From contig NZ_NNRL01000151.1 of NCBI RefSeq assembly GCF_002252505.1, forward strand, positions 186,001-250,000: DNA of 64,000 nt, given 5' to 3'. Source of the stretch: Brucella grignonensis (GTDB taxonomy: Bacteria > Pseudomonadota > Alphaproteobacteria > Rhizobiales > Rhizobiaceae). The notes beneath the pieces are model-generated. The model was not told the origin of the DNA and searched no databases. It saw only the letters and a program-made list of their open reading frames with translations. Positions 42,420-51,935 of the stretch are shown here, piece by piece. The translations under genes were made by a program, and so were the position numbers. The stretch's first letter is position 1. The number at the start of each line of letters is the position of its first letter.

Positions 42420-43340
42420 TTGAAGATTTTCATTTTCGGCAGTGTGAACGTGGATGTCAGCGCCAGAATGGCAGCACTGCCGCGTCCCGGCCAGACTGTC
42501 AATGCGTCTGGCTATGGTATCGGCCTTGGTGGCAAGGGTGCCAATCAGGCGGTTGCGGTCGCCAAGCTTGGCGGCGACATTCGCTTCGTCGGTGCCGTTG
42601 GCAACGATGCCTTTGGCGAACTGGCCTTGAAGCAGATGCAGGAATTTGGCCTCAATACCGGAAGCGTGCGCGTGATTGACGGTGTCGATACCGGCATAGC
42701 GATCATTCAGGTTGAAGAAGCCGGGCAGAATACGATTGCTGTTTGTGCGGGCGCCAATGCAAATTGGGCGGCATCCGATATCGACGGCTATGCGTCTGAT
42801 ATTGCAAAGGCCAAAATCACGCTATTGCAACGCGAAGTTCCACATGAAGCCAATCTGGCCGTGGCAAAGGCTGTAAAAGCTGCAGGCGGCACTGTGTTGC
42901 TCGATCCAGCACCTGTGGGTGATGCAAGCCAAATGGCTGACCTGATTTCATTGAGCGAAATCATTTCGCCCAATGAAACGGAAGCTGCGGAAATCACAGG
43001 CATTGAGCCGACCGATCTTACGTCGGCAGAAGCTGCGGCGCGCAAGCTTCTCGAACGCGGTCCGAAGATCGTGATCGTCAAGCTTGGCGGGCGCGGCTCA
43101 TTGCTTGTCACTGCCGACGAGGTCAAGCACTTTGAACCGTTCAAGGTGAAGGTGGTCGATACGGTTGCTGCTGGCGATAGTTTCAATGGCGGCTTTGCCG
43201 TTGCTTATTCGCAAGGTCAGTCGCTGCATGATTGCGTGCGCTTTGCGTCGGCTTCCGGTGCAATTGCTGTCACTCGTGTGGGTGCCGGATCGGCTGCGCC
43301 AACGGCTCAGGAAGTGGCGCAACTTTTGGGCAAAAACTAG
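42420..43340 (+). CDS. rbsK: Ribokinase
   Basis: PfkB-family kinase of 306 residues that phosphorylates ribose at O5. The start is taken as TTG at 42420, giving a normal N-terminus [16 protein letters not shown], with GGAG 8 bp upstream; earlier in-frame codons look like leader. Substrate motif [15 protein letters not shown] is at about residues 38-52. The anion hole/catalytic base is [16 protein letters not shown] (Asp near 257). It is convergent with the nucleoside hydrolase operon and would use the ribose that operon releases. A strong terminator follows. Confidence 0.92.
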   Translation: MKIFIFGSVNVDVSARMAALPRPGQTVNASGYGIGLGGKGANQAVAVAKLGGDIRFVGAVGNDAFGELALKQMQEFGLNTGSVRVIDGVDTGIAIIQVEEAGQNTIAVCAGANANWAASDIDGYASDIAKAKITLLQREVPHEANLAVAKAVKAAGGTVLLDPAPVGDASQMADLISLSEIISPNETEAAEITGIEPTDLTSAEAAARKLLERGPKIVIVKLGGRGSLLVTADEVKHFEPFKVKVVDTVAAGDSFNGGFAVAYSQGQSLHDCVRFASASGAIAVTRVGAGSAAPTAQEVAQLLGKN

Positions 43341-43356
43341 AGCGGATCAATATTGA

Positions 43357-43390
43357 AAAGCCGCGCTGGTTCTGCCAGCGCGGCTTTTTG
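43357..43390 (+). terminator. Rho-independent terminator after rbsK
   Basis: AAAAGCCGCGCTGG pairs with CCAGCGCGGCTTTTT around a 5-nt loop, starting 17 bp after the rbsK stop, with T-runs on both strands. Confidence 0.9.
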
Positions 43391-43417
43391 CTTATGATCC
43401 GTTCGCAAGTCTTTTCC

Positions 43418-43442
43418 CAAAACCGGGTCCCGTTTTTGGGAG
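43418..43442 (-). terminator. Hairpin at the end of the nucleoside operon
   Basis: CCCAAAA/TTTTGGG with an inner CGGG/CCCG stem, 8-30 bp beyond the nucleoside hydrolase stop (minus strand). Poly-T is weak on that side. Confidence 0.5.
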
Positions 43443-43449
43443 ACAGATT

Positions 43450-44385
43450 TTACAGCGTTGCGAGACGTTCGGTCAGCAGACTGAAAAAGCCGTCAGCATC
43501 CACATCCTTGATGAAGAGCGCGTTCTTCGGACGGTCGGTCACTTCCCACCAGTCGACGACTGTTTCGCCGACCGTCAGTTCCGAATTGATCTCGATTTCT
43601 ACATTGCACTCGCGGCCCGAATAGAGCTCCGGCTTGATGAGATAGGCGATGACGTTCGGATCGTGCAGCGGGCCGCCATCGGTGCCGTACTTGGCTTCGT
43701 CATAGCGCTCGAAGAATTCGAGCCATGCCGCAACCACTTCGCCGACATGCGTGCCGATGCCGCGAATGGCGGCGATGCGCTTTTCGGTGGTGAGCACCTT
43801 GTGTGTCACATCGAGCGGCATCATGGTGATCTTGATGCCGGATTTGAACACGACCGCAGCGGCATGCGGATCGACATAGATGTTGAATTCCGCCGACGGC
43901 GTGATGTTGCCGCCCTCGAAATAGCCGCCACCCATCAGCACGATTTCCTTGACGCGCTCAGCAATCTTCGGCTCGCGGATCAGTGCGGATGCGATGTTGG
44001 TCAGAGGTCCGAGCGGGCAAAGCGTGACGGTGCCCGGCTCCTCTTTCATCAGCGTTTCGATGATGAAATCGACGCCGTGCTGCGCCTGCAGCGGCATGGT
44101 CGGCTTGGGCAGGTCGTAACCGTCGAGACCGGTCTTGCCGTGGACGTTTTCAGCCGTCACAAGCGGGCGCACCAGAGGACGGATGGAGCCTGCAAAAACC
44201 TTGGTTTCCGGCTTTTTAGCCACTTCACAGATTGTGCGGGCGTTGATTTCGGTGCGCGCCAGTGGGCCGTTGCCTGCCACTGCGGTGATGCCGAGAATGT
44301 TGAGTTCCGGGCTTGCCAAGGCCAGAAGAATGGCGACTGCATCGTCCTGACCGGGATCGGTATCGATAATGATTTTACGGGCCAT
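43450..44385 (-). CDS. Inosine-uridine preferring nucleoside hydrolase
   Basis: Cleaves the N-glycosidic bond of ribonucleosides to base and ribose. A 311-residue IunH-type enzyme with the N-terminal Ca2+-binding DTDPGQDDAVAILLA (residues 7-21), GKTGLDG, LCPLGPLTNIASAL, MGGGYFEGGNITPSAEFNIYVDPHAAAVVF and the C-terminal DPNVIAYL. The start at 44385 (MARKIIIDTDPG) follows CAGGAAA; an earlier in-frame start is unlikely. It is the last gene of the minus-strand operon. Confidence 0.93.
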   Translation of the reverse strand: MARKIIIDTDPGQDDAVAILLALASPELNILGITAVAGNGPLARTEINARTICEVAKKPETKVFAGSIRPLVRPLVTAENVHGKTGLDGYDLPKPTMPLQAQHGVDFIIETLMKEEPGTVTLCPLGPLTNIASALIREPKIAERVKEIVLMGGGYFEGGNITPSAEFNIYVDPHAAAVVFKSGIKITMMPLDVTHKVLTTEKRIAAIRGIGTHVGEVVAAWLEFFERYDEAKYGTDGGPLHDPNVIAYLIKPELYSGRECNVEIEINSELTVGETVVDWWEVTDRPKNALFIKDVDADGFFSLLTERLATL

Positions 44386-44407
44386 GATGGTTTCCTGATG
44401 AGGGGAT

Positions 44408-45793
44408 TTAGAGAGCGTTGCGCGCGGCACTGACCGTCTGATCGACAAGCGCGTCGAAGGAGATTTTCGCCGGGCGGCGCATATAGGTGACGATGTCGTC
44501 GGCCAGCAGCGGCTTCGACCATCGTTCGGCGATGATGGCGGACCCGCGCTGTATGGCGATCATGCTCAGAATCTGCGCGGCATTGCAGTCGACGTCGTGG
44601 CCAATGCCGCAGACGATTTCGAGCGTGCGGTCGAAATCGCCTTCGCCGAACCACAGTGCAATCACTTGCGCGGCTGCATTCGGATAGACATGAATCCAGT
44701 TATATTCGGCATATTCCGCATCGCATTTCGCCCATGCGTCCTGCCAGTTGTCGGCTGAACGGCAGGCATCGAGCGCGAAGGCCAGAACTGCACCATATTC
44801 GGTGTCGGTTGAGAAAAGCGCTGCTGTCGAGACGAGCAATTCGCGCGTGTCGCTGACCGCAAAGGCGCGTGCCGCCATGACAGCATTGAAGACTTCGCCC
44901 AAAATACCGTTTCCGGCATGGGAGATTTCCGCGTCCATCCAGGCGAGGCGGGCAGCTTCGCGGGCACGCCCCGGCACGACCATGCCGCAGATTGTGCCGC
45001 GCATCTGTGCGCCGATCCATTCGTCGAACGGATTGTCGGACGTGCCGGTTTCGGGCGTGGTGAGGCCGCGCCGCATATTGGTAAGCGCGATTGCCTCTGC
45101 CGACCAGCCAAGCGGGATCAGCGAGGTCCAGCGCTCGGCAATGTCGGCGCTGGTCACGGCAGAACCCTTGTCGCCAAAGGCTTCGAGAAATGCGATCTCG
45201 AAGGTGATGTCGTCATTATAGGTGTTGGGCTCGCGCACATAATCGCGGATCGGTCCGAAGACCTCGGCGATGTTTTCTGCCGTATAACCTTCGAGCGCCG
45301 TACCAGCCGCAGCGCCCACGAGCTGCGCCATCCAGGCGGCTGCGGTGCGGTCGCGGAAATCATCGGACTGGACGGCATAGAGCACATCGTCAGGCCATTG
45401 AACGGCGGCGTCGAATTCGTCCCACGATCCGTAACGCACCGTCTTTTGTGACGGATGGTCCGGATCGGGCCGTGCAGCGCGCATCAGGACACGCAGGCGC
45501 ATGTCGATGCGATACAGCGTTTCAAAGTCACCTTTTCCTAGTGCAGCCAGCCCGTCGCGAAGAAGCTCCTCATAGGGCGCAAGAACGAAGCCCTTGTTTT
45601 CCAGCGATTGCAGCGCACCGGCCATCAGGCATTCAGGTGCTGCCGATCCCGGCACGTTGCTTTTCCAGAACATGGCCATGAGATCGTCCTGCGCCTTCAT
45701 GACAGCGCTTGCATCCCAAGTCTGTTCTTCCGCCGTGCGCACCACCGGCTTCGTGTCGCGCAGCAGATCGCGGGTCAATTCCCAAGCTTTCAT
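44408..45793 (-). CDS. ADP-ribosylglycohydrolase family protein
   Basis: A protein of about 461 residues of the DraG/ARH family, enzymes that hydrolyse ADP-ribosyl or related ribosyl bonds with two Mg2+. The metal-binding motifs are NTYNDDITFEIAF (equivalent to TDDT) and GIGHDVDCNAAQILSM (equivalent to GxDxDT-AA). It is longer than typical DraG proteins, with about 130 extra N-terminal residues lacking a recognised domain. The start could be 45793 (MKAW, after GAGAATGAA) or 45814. Being in an operon with a nucleoside importer and nucleoside hydrolase, it probably acts on a ribosylated small molecule, not on proteins. Confidence 0.8.
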   Translation of the reverse strand: MKAWELTRDLLRDTKPVVRTAEEQTWDASAVMKAQDDLMAMFWKSNVPGSAAPECLMAGALQSLENKGFVLAPYEELLRDGLAALGKGDFETLYRIDMRLRVLMRAARPDPDHPSQKTVRYGSWDEFDAAVQWPDDVLYAVQSDDFRDRTAAAWMAQLVGAAAGTALEGYTAENIAEVFGPIRDYVREPNTYNDDITFEIAFLEAFGDKGSAVTSADIAERWTSLIPLGWSAEAIALTNMRRGLTTPETGTSDNPFDEWIGAQMRGTICGMVVPGRAREAARLAWMDAEISHAGNGILGEVFNAVMAARAFAVSDTRELLVSTAALFSTDTEYGAVLAFALDACRSADNWQDAWAKCDAEYAEYNWIHVYPNAAAQVIALWFGEGDFDRTLEIVCGIGHDVDCNAAQILSMIAIQRGSAIIAERWSKPLLADDIVTYMRRPAKISFDALVDQTVSAARNAL

Positions 45794-45815
45794 TTCATTC
45801 TCATTTTTATGCATT

Positions 45816-46712
45816 TCAGGAGTTTTTCAATTGCTTTGCGCGCCGTTGACGGCGCGCCGCGTGGATCGTCAGCACGACGACCGGGACGAGATAAGGGATC
45901 ATCTGCATCAGTTCGAACGGCAGGCCGAGGCTCTGAAGCGTGATGGCGAAAGATTCAGCCGCCGCAAGAACCAGGCTTGCCACAAGCGTGCCCCATGCGG
46001 TTCCCTGTCCCATGACTTCCGCCGCAATGGCGATGAAACCGCGACCCGCAGTCATGTTCTGGGCGAACCAGGTGACATAGCCGAGCGACAGATAGGCACC
46101 GGCTGCACCGCCGAAGAGACCGGACAGGACAAGCGCCATCATCTGTACCCGGCCCGTATGGATACCGGCGGCACGCGCCGATTTCGGATCAACGCCGGTG
46201 GCGCGCAGATGCAGGCCGAAGCGCGTGCGCATCATCAGGAGGCTGACCGCCGGGACGGCGAGAAGGGCGGCAAAGGTCAATATGTGGATATTGCCGATGA
46301 AAGGCACGGGAAGGCTTGGCAGAGCGCCGCTTTTCAACGCGCCCGACATGCCTTTGTCGCCCGTAGCAAGAAAAAGCCCGAGCGTCGTTGCTGCCGCAGC
46401 GGCGATGTTGAGTGCAATGCCGGTCATGATGAGATCAGTGCCAAGCCGATTGACCGAAAGCGACATCAGCCAGCCGAGAGCTGCACCTGTGATGAGCGCT
46501 GCCAGCAGGCCGACAGCCGGGCTGCCGGTGGCCGCACTGGCCAGAACGGCAATGAGCGCTGCCGACAGCATCATGCCTTCCATACCGATATTGAGGACGC
46601 CTGCGCGGTCGGAAATCATCACGCCGAGTGCCGCCAGCAACAATGGTGTTGCCACGCGCAGGATGGTGCCGATGAAGGATGGATCGAGAATTTGTGCGAG
46701 AACCATGCTCAT
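45816..46712 (-). CDS. ABC transporter permease, nucleoside (BMP) type, second permease
   Basis: A 298-residue inner-membrane permease of the branched-chain amino acid/sugar (BPD_transp_2) family with about eight hydrophobic segments. GVLNIGMEGMMLSAALIAV and LTGIALNIAAAAATTLGL-type segments are present, and ARAAGIHTGRVQMMALVLSGLFGGAAGA is the ATPase-contact region. It overlaps the upstream permease by 4 bp. It resembles YufQ of nucleoside importers. Confidence 0.9.
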   Translation of the reverse strand: MSMVLAQILDPSFIGTILRVATPLLLAALGVMISDRAGVLNIGMEGMMLSAALIAVLASAATGSPAVGLLAALITGAALGWLMSLSVNRLGTDLIMTGIALNIAAAAATTLGLFLATGDKGMSGALKSGALPSLPVPFIGNIHILTFAALLAVPAVSLLMMRTRFGLHLRATGVDPKSARAAGIHTGRVQMMALVLSGLFGGAAGAYLSLGYVTWFAQNMTAGRGFIAIAAEVMGQGTAWGTLVASLVLAAAESFAITLQSLGLPFELMQMIPYLVPVVVLTIHAARRQRRAKQLKNS

Positions 46713-47800
46713 GGTTGTACTCCGGCCTGCACTACCGCTTGTTCTCCTTCGCGATTGCGAAGGTTGCGGATCAGCCGCAATACGGTCGGATGATTGTGAA
46801 TGACGCTTGCCGTCGCGCCCACCATGATGGCGGCGGTCACAAGCCCCACCACTTCGGTCGGGATGTTCATGTTGCGGGCCAGAAGATCGCCGCCAATCTG
46901 CACGAAGCCAAGGAAAAGTGCGGACGGAATAAGCAGGAACGGATTTTCGCGCGCCAGAATGGCGACGACAAGGCCGGTCCAGCCATAGCCGGGCAGATCG
47001 AGCCAGGCAAAGCGGGCATGAAGGCCGAGCACTTCCAGCGCACCGGCCATGCCCGCCACCAGTCCGCCGACAATCTGGGCACGCATGATGATGCCCTTGA
47101 GCGGCAGGCCAAGATGATTGGCAAAGCCCGGACTGGAGCCTGCGATACGGATATTGAGGCCCGAGCGCGTCCAGTAAAGCCAGATGCCGCCAGCGATACA
47201 GGCCAGAATGGCAATGATCGAACCGCTGTTGAGACGTGTACCGGCGAGCAGACGGTCAAGCTTGGCATCCGGCGGAATCTTGAGCGACATCATCCCGCCC
47301 GCAGCCGGGTCGCGGATGACATAGTTGAGGACGAACAGGCCGAGAAACAGGAAGGCATAGTTCAGGACGAGCGACGTCACCATTTCCGATGCGCCGAAAC
47401 GCAGTCGCAGCGCTGCCGGGATGGTGCAGGCGAAACTGCCCGCAACCGCGCCGCAGAGGATCGCGACCGGCAGCGAGAACCAGCCAAGCGACGGCAGCAG
47501 AACAGCACCCGCCACAGCGCCAAGTGCGCCGAGGAAGAAGCCGCTTTCCGCGCCGAGATTGAACAGGCCGGAGCGGAACATGATGGTGATCGCAAGGCCG
47601 GTCAGCATGATGGGCGTTGCCGCTTCCACCACATTGCCCATATGGCGAATGCTGCCGAATGGTCCGAGGAAAAACGTCTTGAGAACCCCGACGGGATTGT
47701 CCTGCATCAGCGCCAGCGGCACCAGAAGCACCGCCATGATGACGGCGATGACAAGCACGGTCAGGAAGAATGGAATGAGATAGGAGATAAATCTGCGCAT
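46709..47800 (-). CDS. ABC transporter permease, nucleoside (BMP) type, first permease
   Basis: A 363-residue permease from ATG 47800 (MRRFISYLIPFFL), with about nine hydrophobic segments. The longer in-frame extension upstream runs through a palindromic repeat and is unlikely to be translated. Conserved segments are FNLGAESGFFLGALGAV and the contact region NHLGLPLKGIIMRAQIVGGLVAGMAGALEVLG. It resembles YufP of nucleoside importers. Confidence 0.9.
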   Translation of the reverse strand: MRRFISYLIPFFLTVLVIAVIMAVLLVPLALMQDNPVGVLKTFFLGPFGSIRHMGNVVEAATPIMLTGLAITIMFRSGLFNLGAESGFFLGALGAVAGAVLLPSLGWFSLPVAILCGAVAGSFACTIPAALRLRFGASEMVTSLVLNYAFLFLGLFVLNYVIRDPAAGGMMSLKIPPDAKLDRLLAGTRLNSGSIIAILACIAGGIWLYWTRSGLNIRIAGSSPGFANHLGLPLKGIIMRAQIVGGLVAGMAGALEVLGLHARFAWLDLPGYGWTGLVVAILARENPFLLIPSALFLGFVQIGGDLLARNMNIPTEVVGLVTAAIMVGATASVIHNHPTVLRLIRNLRNREGEQAVVQAGVQP

Positions 47801-47820
47801 TACGCTGCAACTCTCTGCCT

Positions 47821-47869
47821 GAGCATGATCTTGGCCGTAAACCGCTTTACACTTTTCGGGATCATGCTC
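47821..47869. repeat. Palindromic repeat at the end of the nucleoside ATPase gene
   Basis: GAGCATGATC (47821-47830) pairs perfectly with GATCATGCTC (47860-47869); the inside holds ACTTTTCGGG as in the other elements. The ATPase gene's stop codon (TGA, minus strand) lies within the arm, so the repeat provides the 3' end of that gene. Confidence 0.75.
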
Positions 47870-49445
47870 GTGTCCCCAGCATATAAGGTCCAAGGACAGC
47901 CGGTGTGATGTCTGGTCCGTTTTCCAGAACGGCGACGATGCGTCCGTTGAAGAGAACGACGATGCGGTCGCTCAGGCGCAGCAATTCATCGAGATCGGCG
48001 CTGACGAGCAGCACGGCGCAGCCGCCCTGCGCCACTTCGTCGATGCGGCGGTGCAGGAATGCTGCCGCCGAAACGTCGATGCCGCGTGTTGGCTGGTCGG
48101 CGATCAGGAATTTCGGATTGGTGGCAAGTTCGCGCGCGGCGATGAGCTTTTGTGCATTGCCGCCGGAAAGGGAATCGAGCCGTTCGGTGATTGCGCCTGC
48201 GCGCACCGAATATTGCTTGATCATTCCGCTGACACGGGCCTTGATCGCATTCCAGCGCAGGAACGGCCCCCAGAAAATCTGCTTGTCGGCGGTAATCGAT
48301 CCCGCGCTTGATCCAGTTCCGGCGATCGCGTTTTCGGCGAGAGACAGGCCGGGTGCGCCACCTTGCGAAAAGCGGTCGGCTGGCAGATAGCCAAGACCTT
48401 GTCTGCGCCAGCTTGCCGTGTCGGCGCGCAGCATATCCTCACCGTTGAGGCTGACTGTGCCGTCGGCTGCTTCGGCAAGGCCGGAAAGCACCGATACGAG
48501 GCCGCGTTGGCCGCTGCCATCGACACCGGCGACGCCGACGATCTCGCCTGCACCGACGGTCAGGTTCACATCCTTGATGCGGTCTGCCGGGTCGGCTGCT
48601 TTTGTCGTGACATTCTTCATGTCGAGAACGGCTTTCATTGCGCCATGCTTGTGGGCGCGCTCCGGAATGTCGACCGCATGGCCCATCACCATCTGCATGA
48701 TGGCATCGTCCGGCACGTCGGCAAGCTTTTCCGTGCCCGCAACCGCGCCCGCACGCAGCACGGTTACGCTTTCGGCCAGCTCGCGCACTTCGTTCAACTT
48801 GTGGGAAATGAAGAGGATGGTAATGCCTTCGTCGCGCAGCGCCTTCAGCTTGCGCATCAGCTCCTCGATCTCCGGCGGAGAGAGAACAGCGGTCGGCTCG
48901 TCGAGGATCAGGAGCCTCGTGCGGCGCGCCAGCGCTTTCAGGATTTCAACCTTCTGCTGGGCGGCGACGGAAAGCGCGCCCGTGATCGCTTCGGGGTCAG
49001 CGTGCAGATCATATTGCTGCATCAGCGCTTCGACCATTTTGCGCGCGCTCACACGGTCGATCAGCCCTGCCTTCACCGGCTCATGGCCGAGAATGATGTT
49101 TTCGGTAACCGTCAGGGTCGGCACGAGCGAGAAATGCTGGTGCACCATGCCAATGCCCTTGGCCGCGGCATCTTCCGGCGACCAGGACGCAATGTGCTGT
49201 CCATCGACGATGATTTCGCCTGCCGTGGCATTTTCGATGCCGAACAGGATTTTCATGAGCGTGGATTTGCCCGCACCGTTCTCGCCGCAAATGGCGTGGA
49301 TGGAGCCTGCGCGGATCGAAAAAGACACGTCGCGAAGCGCTTGCGTGCCGTTCGGATAGACCTTGCTCACATCGCGGAAGGCGACGATTGGGCGGAAGGC
49401 GACGATAGCATCGCCGCCTTCAATATTTTCAGCTGGATTTTCCAC
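47862..49445 (-). CDS. ABC transporter ATP-binding protein, nucleoside (BMP) type
   Basis: A 527-residue fused ATPase with two ABC domains. The first has Walker A GENGAGKST and Walker B LLILDEPTAVLSP. The second has the degenerate P-loop GVDGSGQRG, lacking the usual Lys, and the signature LSGGNAQKLIAARELATNPK, then ADQPTRGIDV. This matches sugar/nucleoside importers (MglA, YufO). It drives the two permeases downstream. The stop lies in a palindromic repeat. The gene starts 2 bp before the stop of the upstream binding-protein gene, in the same operon. Confidence 0.93.
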   Translation of the reverse strand: MENPAENIEGGDAIVAFRPIVAFRDVSKVYPNGTQALRDVSFSIRAGSIHAICGENGAGKSTLMKILFGIENATAGEIIVDGQHIASWSPEDAAAKGIGMVHQHFSLVPTLTVTENIILGHEPVKAGLIDRVSARKMVEALMQQYDLHADPEAITGALSVAAQQKVEILKALARRTRLLILDEPTAVLSPPEIEELMRKLKALRDEGITILFISHKLNEVRELAESVTVLRAGAVAGTEKLADVPDDAIMQMVMGHAVDIPERAHKHGAMKAVLDMKNVTTKAADPADRIKDVNLTVGAGEIVGVAGVDGSGQRGLVSVLSGLAEAADGTVSLNGEDMLRADTASWRRQGLGYLPADRFSQGGAPGLSLAENAIAGTGSSAGSITADKQIFWGPFLRWNAIKARVSGMIKQYSVRAGAITERLDSLSGGNAQKLIAARELATNPKFLIADQPTRGIDVSAAAFLHRRIDEVAQGGCAVLLVSADLDELLRLSDRIVVLFNGRIVAVLENGPDITPAVLGPYMLGTRA

Positions 49446-49447
49446 GA

Positions 49448-50554
49448 TCAGGGACGAACCTTGTTGCGGATCGCGTTAAGATCCTCGGTGCTCATGCCGA
49501 ATGCGGTCGGAACCGTGATCTTGCCTTCGGAAATCTCGTCGGAAGCCTTCTTGATGGCATCCTTCATTTCCTGCGTGGCCATGGAAGCCATGTTGCCGTC
49601 CTGTACGATGCCGACAGCGCCTTCCTTGAGGCCGAGCGCTTCAGCCTTGCCGAACGGCAGGTCGCCTGCCTTGAAGCGTTCATAGGCTTGCAGAAGGCTG
49701 ACATCGACATTCTTCAGAACGGAGCTGACAACCTGCTTGGCGATAGCCGGATCGCTGTCCTTGAAGATCGCTTCCTGATCGGAATCGACGCCCAGAACAT
49801 ATTTGCCGGTTTCCTTGGCAGCGGAAAGCTGGCCGAGGCCGGTCTGCGAGGCGACGACGAAGCCGAGCGACACGCCCGAACGATACTGCGCGAGGCCGAG
49901 TTCCTTGCCCTTTGCGGCATCCATGAAGGAACCGGCATAGGAAATCGCGATCTTGGCATCAGGCATGACCGACTGCGCACCGGCAATGTAGCCGACGAGG
50001 AAGTCGTTGATGACCGGAATGTCCATGCCGCCGAGGAAGCCGAGATTCTTGCCGGTATCGCCGAGCTTGCCTTCCTTCAGGAGTGAAGCCGCCAGCATGC
50101 CGCCAAGATAGGAACCTTCGTTCTGCTTGTACTGGATGGAATAGACATTGTCGTAGCCGCCTTCTTCGTAAGGCACGCTCGCATCATAGAGGATATATTT
50201 CTTGTCCGGATATTGCTGGGCGACCGAGCCAACGGTTTCGGACATCTGGTAGGTGCCGCCGATGATCAGGTCCCAGTCCTGCTCGGACGCATCGAGGAAT
50301 ACCGGTTCCCATTTGGTCGGATCGTCGCCAATTTCGAGAATCTTGGTCTCTACATCATCGCCATACTTGTCCTTAATCATCTTCATGCCCTTGGCAGCGC
50401 TGTCGAAGAACGACTTGTCGCCGAGCGCGCCATTGATGATGAGCAGGATCTTGTCCTGAGCCTGTGCCGCCGTGGTGGCAAACGTGCCCATCGCCGTCGA
50501 TGCGGCGAGAGCGAGAGCAAGATGAAACATTCCCCGTCTGGTGAACTTGAACAC
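49448..50554 (-). CDS. BMP-family ABC transporter substrate-binding protein
   Basis: A 368-residue periplasmic binding protein of the basic membrane protein/nucleoside type. The start is GTG 50554 with GGAG 7 bp upstream. A signal peptide runs to about ATTAAQAQ. Features are LIINGALGDKSFFDSAAKGMKMI, GTYQMSETVGSVAQQYPDKKYILYDA, YLGGMLAASLL and GFLGGMDIPVINDFLVGYIAGA. Family members bind purine nucleosides or related ligands. First gene of the import operon. Confidence 0.92.
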   Translation of the reverse strand: MFKFTRRGMFHLALALAASTAMGTFATTAAQAQDKILLIINGALGDKSFFDSAAKGMKMIKDKYGDDVETKILEIGDDPTKWEPVFLDASEQDWDLIIGGTYQMSETVGSVAQQYPDKKYILYDASVPYEEGGYDNVYSIQYKQNEGSYLGGMLAASLLKEGKLGDTGKNLGFLGGMDIPVINDFLVGYIAGAQSVMPDAKIAISYAGSFMDAAKGKELGLAQYRSGVSLGFVVASQTGLGQLSAAKETGKYVLGVDSDQEAIFKDSDPAIAKQVVSSVLKNVDVSLLQAYERFKAGDLPFGKAEALGLKEGAVGIVQDGNMASMATQEMKDAIKKASDEISEGKITVPTAFGMSTEDLNAIRNKVRP

Positions 50555-50738
50555 AACAGAACTCCATTTTTACATCAATAAAGAGATGGAATTTCTGTTT
50601 CGGGCTTTTCGCCCTTGTTTACAGATCCCCCACACTTGCCCGATCAAACGACGGCGCTAGGTGCAAGTCAATCTCCAATTTCGGGGGCTATTGTGGACAA
50701 GGTAAGGGTATTGCGCAGAAACCTGTTAAAGCTTTCGA

Positions 50739-51569
50739 TTATTTCATAAGCGCCTGGTTTGGGTGGCGCAGAGTGGGATCGAAAGGGTTGAGTTTCTCGG
50801 TAATAATGGCGGCTTCCTTGCGCAGAAGTTCGGTGATCGTATGCTGACGTTTTTCTGTTAATCGTGATGCCAGCGTGCCGATACTGAGTGCTGCGACCGC
50901 TTCGCCACTGCGATTGAGCACTGGAACACCCAGTCCCGACATGCCGTCGATCATGTTGAAATTATAGGTGGCGGCACCCGTGCGGCGCACATCCTCGATC
51001 ATGATACGCAAATCCACTTCATCGACAGTGGCCTTGTCGAGAATGCGCGGCATGTTGAAACGGATGATCGCCTCGCGCTCTTCTTCCGGCAGGAAGGAGA
51101 GGATGGCGAGGCTGCCCTGACCGATACCGAGTGGCACCTTGCCGCCAATATCGCCGGTAAAGGAGCGGATCGGAAACGGGCCTTCCACACGGTCGAGGCA
51201 CACCGCATCGAAATTGCTGCGCACCAGCAAGAAAACGGTATCGTTGAATGTCGTTGAAAGCCGCAGAAGGGACGGACGTGCGAGGCTTAGAATGCCATCG
51301 CGCTGACGGGCCCGGGCGGCCATAGCGAAAAAGTCCAGCGACAGGCGATAGGCTTTCTTGTCGGGAAGCTGCTCGACAAGATCCTCGGCAATCAGCGTCT
51401 TCAGCAGGCGATGGGTCGATGGCTGGCTGAGTTCGAGGTCCCGCGCCAGATCGATCAGCCGCACGCCATCCTCGGTGCTGGATGCCAGACCTTTCAAAAT
51501 ATGGATTGCCTTCACCAGACTTGAGTTAAGTGCGGCGCCGGATTTCGGATTATCAGATATATCATCCAT
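50739..51569 (-). CDS. IclR-family transcriptional regulator
   Basis: A 276-residue regulator. The winged helix is at about residues 15-75 (SSLVKAIHILKGLASSTEDGVRLIDLARDLELSQPSTHRLLKTLIAEDLV). A GAF-like effector domain follows, with PLGIGQGSLAILSFLP, YNFNMIDGMSGLGVPVLNRSGEAVAALSIG. It lies between the nucleoside operon (same strand, 184 bp downstream) and the divergent amine-oxidation operon, and could control either. Palindromes directly before its start suggest autoregulation. Confidence 0.9.
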   Translation of the reverse strand: MDDISDNPKSGAALNSSLVKAIHILKGLASSTEDGVRLIDLARDLELSQPSTHRLLKTLIAEDLVEQLPDKKAYRLSLDFFAMAARARQRDGILSLARPSLLRLSTTFNDTVFLLVRSNFDAVCLDRVEGPFPIRSFTGDIGGKVPLGIGQGSLAILSFLPEEEREAIIRFNMPRILDKATVDEVDLRIMIEDVRRTGAATYNFNMIDGMSGLGVPVLNRSGEAVAALSIGTLASRLTEKRQHTITELLRKEAAIITEKLNPFDPTLRHPNQALMK

Positions 51570-51935
51570 AGGATTGCTTCCAAATTCTGTATTTTGAAAG
51601 AAGTATATAATTTTTTCCAGATTTGGAAATTATAATTTGCATTCCTGCGGGATTTTCCGCCAACTGGAGCCGTCGCCAATGGGAAGGTCCGGCAAGGTAT
51701 TGCAACCAATGCTGTAAGCGGGTCGGCGGTTTTAACTTGACGCAATGGGGAACGCTGCGGCTGCGTTAGCGGCTGGATGGTCATGCGTTCAAAAGACCCA
51801 AGGTCCGGTCAGCGCAGAAAATGCGCGATCAAGCCGCTCCCGCCAGCCAGCCCGATGAAGAGGCGACGTGAGACAATATCACGGCGTTTCTGCTCCCCGT
51901 CATTCAGGAGGAGATTGGGCCGAGAGGGAGATGCA
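51570..51935. promoter_or_regulatory. Divergent promoter region with IclR-type palindromes
   Basis: TTCCAAAT at 51578-51585 is repeated as the complement ATTTGGAA at 51621-51628, and TTTCC-AGATTT-GGAAA is at 51614-51629. These AT-rich palindromes lie 10-60 bp before the IclR start. No gene is seen in the remaining plus-strand leader up to the transporter ATG at 51936. Confidence 0.5.

Noticed and set aside
47801-47893. 31-residue N-terminal extension of the first nucleoside permease
   Set aside because: Encoded by the palindromic repeat and by the end of the ATPase gene; MRRFISYL at 47800 is a normal start.
46679-49685. Long plus-strand frames opposite the nucleoside transporter genes
   Set aside because: Antisense to well-identified permease and ATPase genes, no family features.
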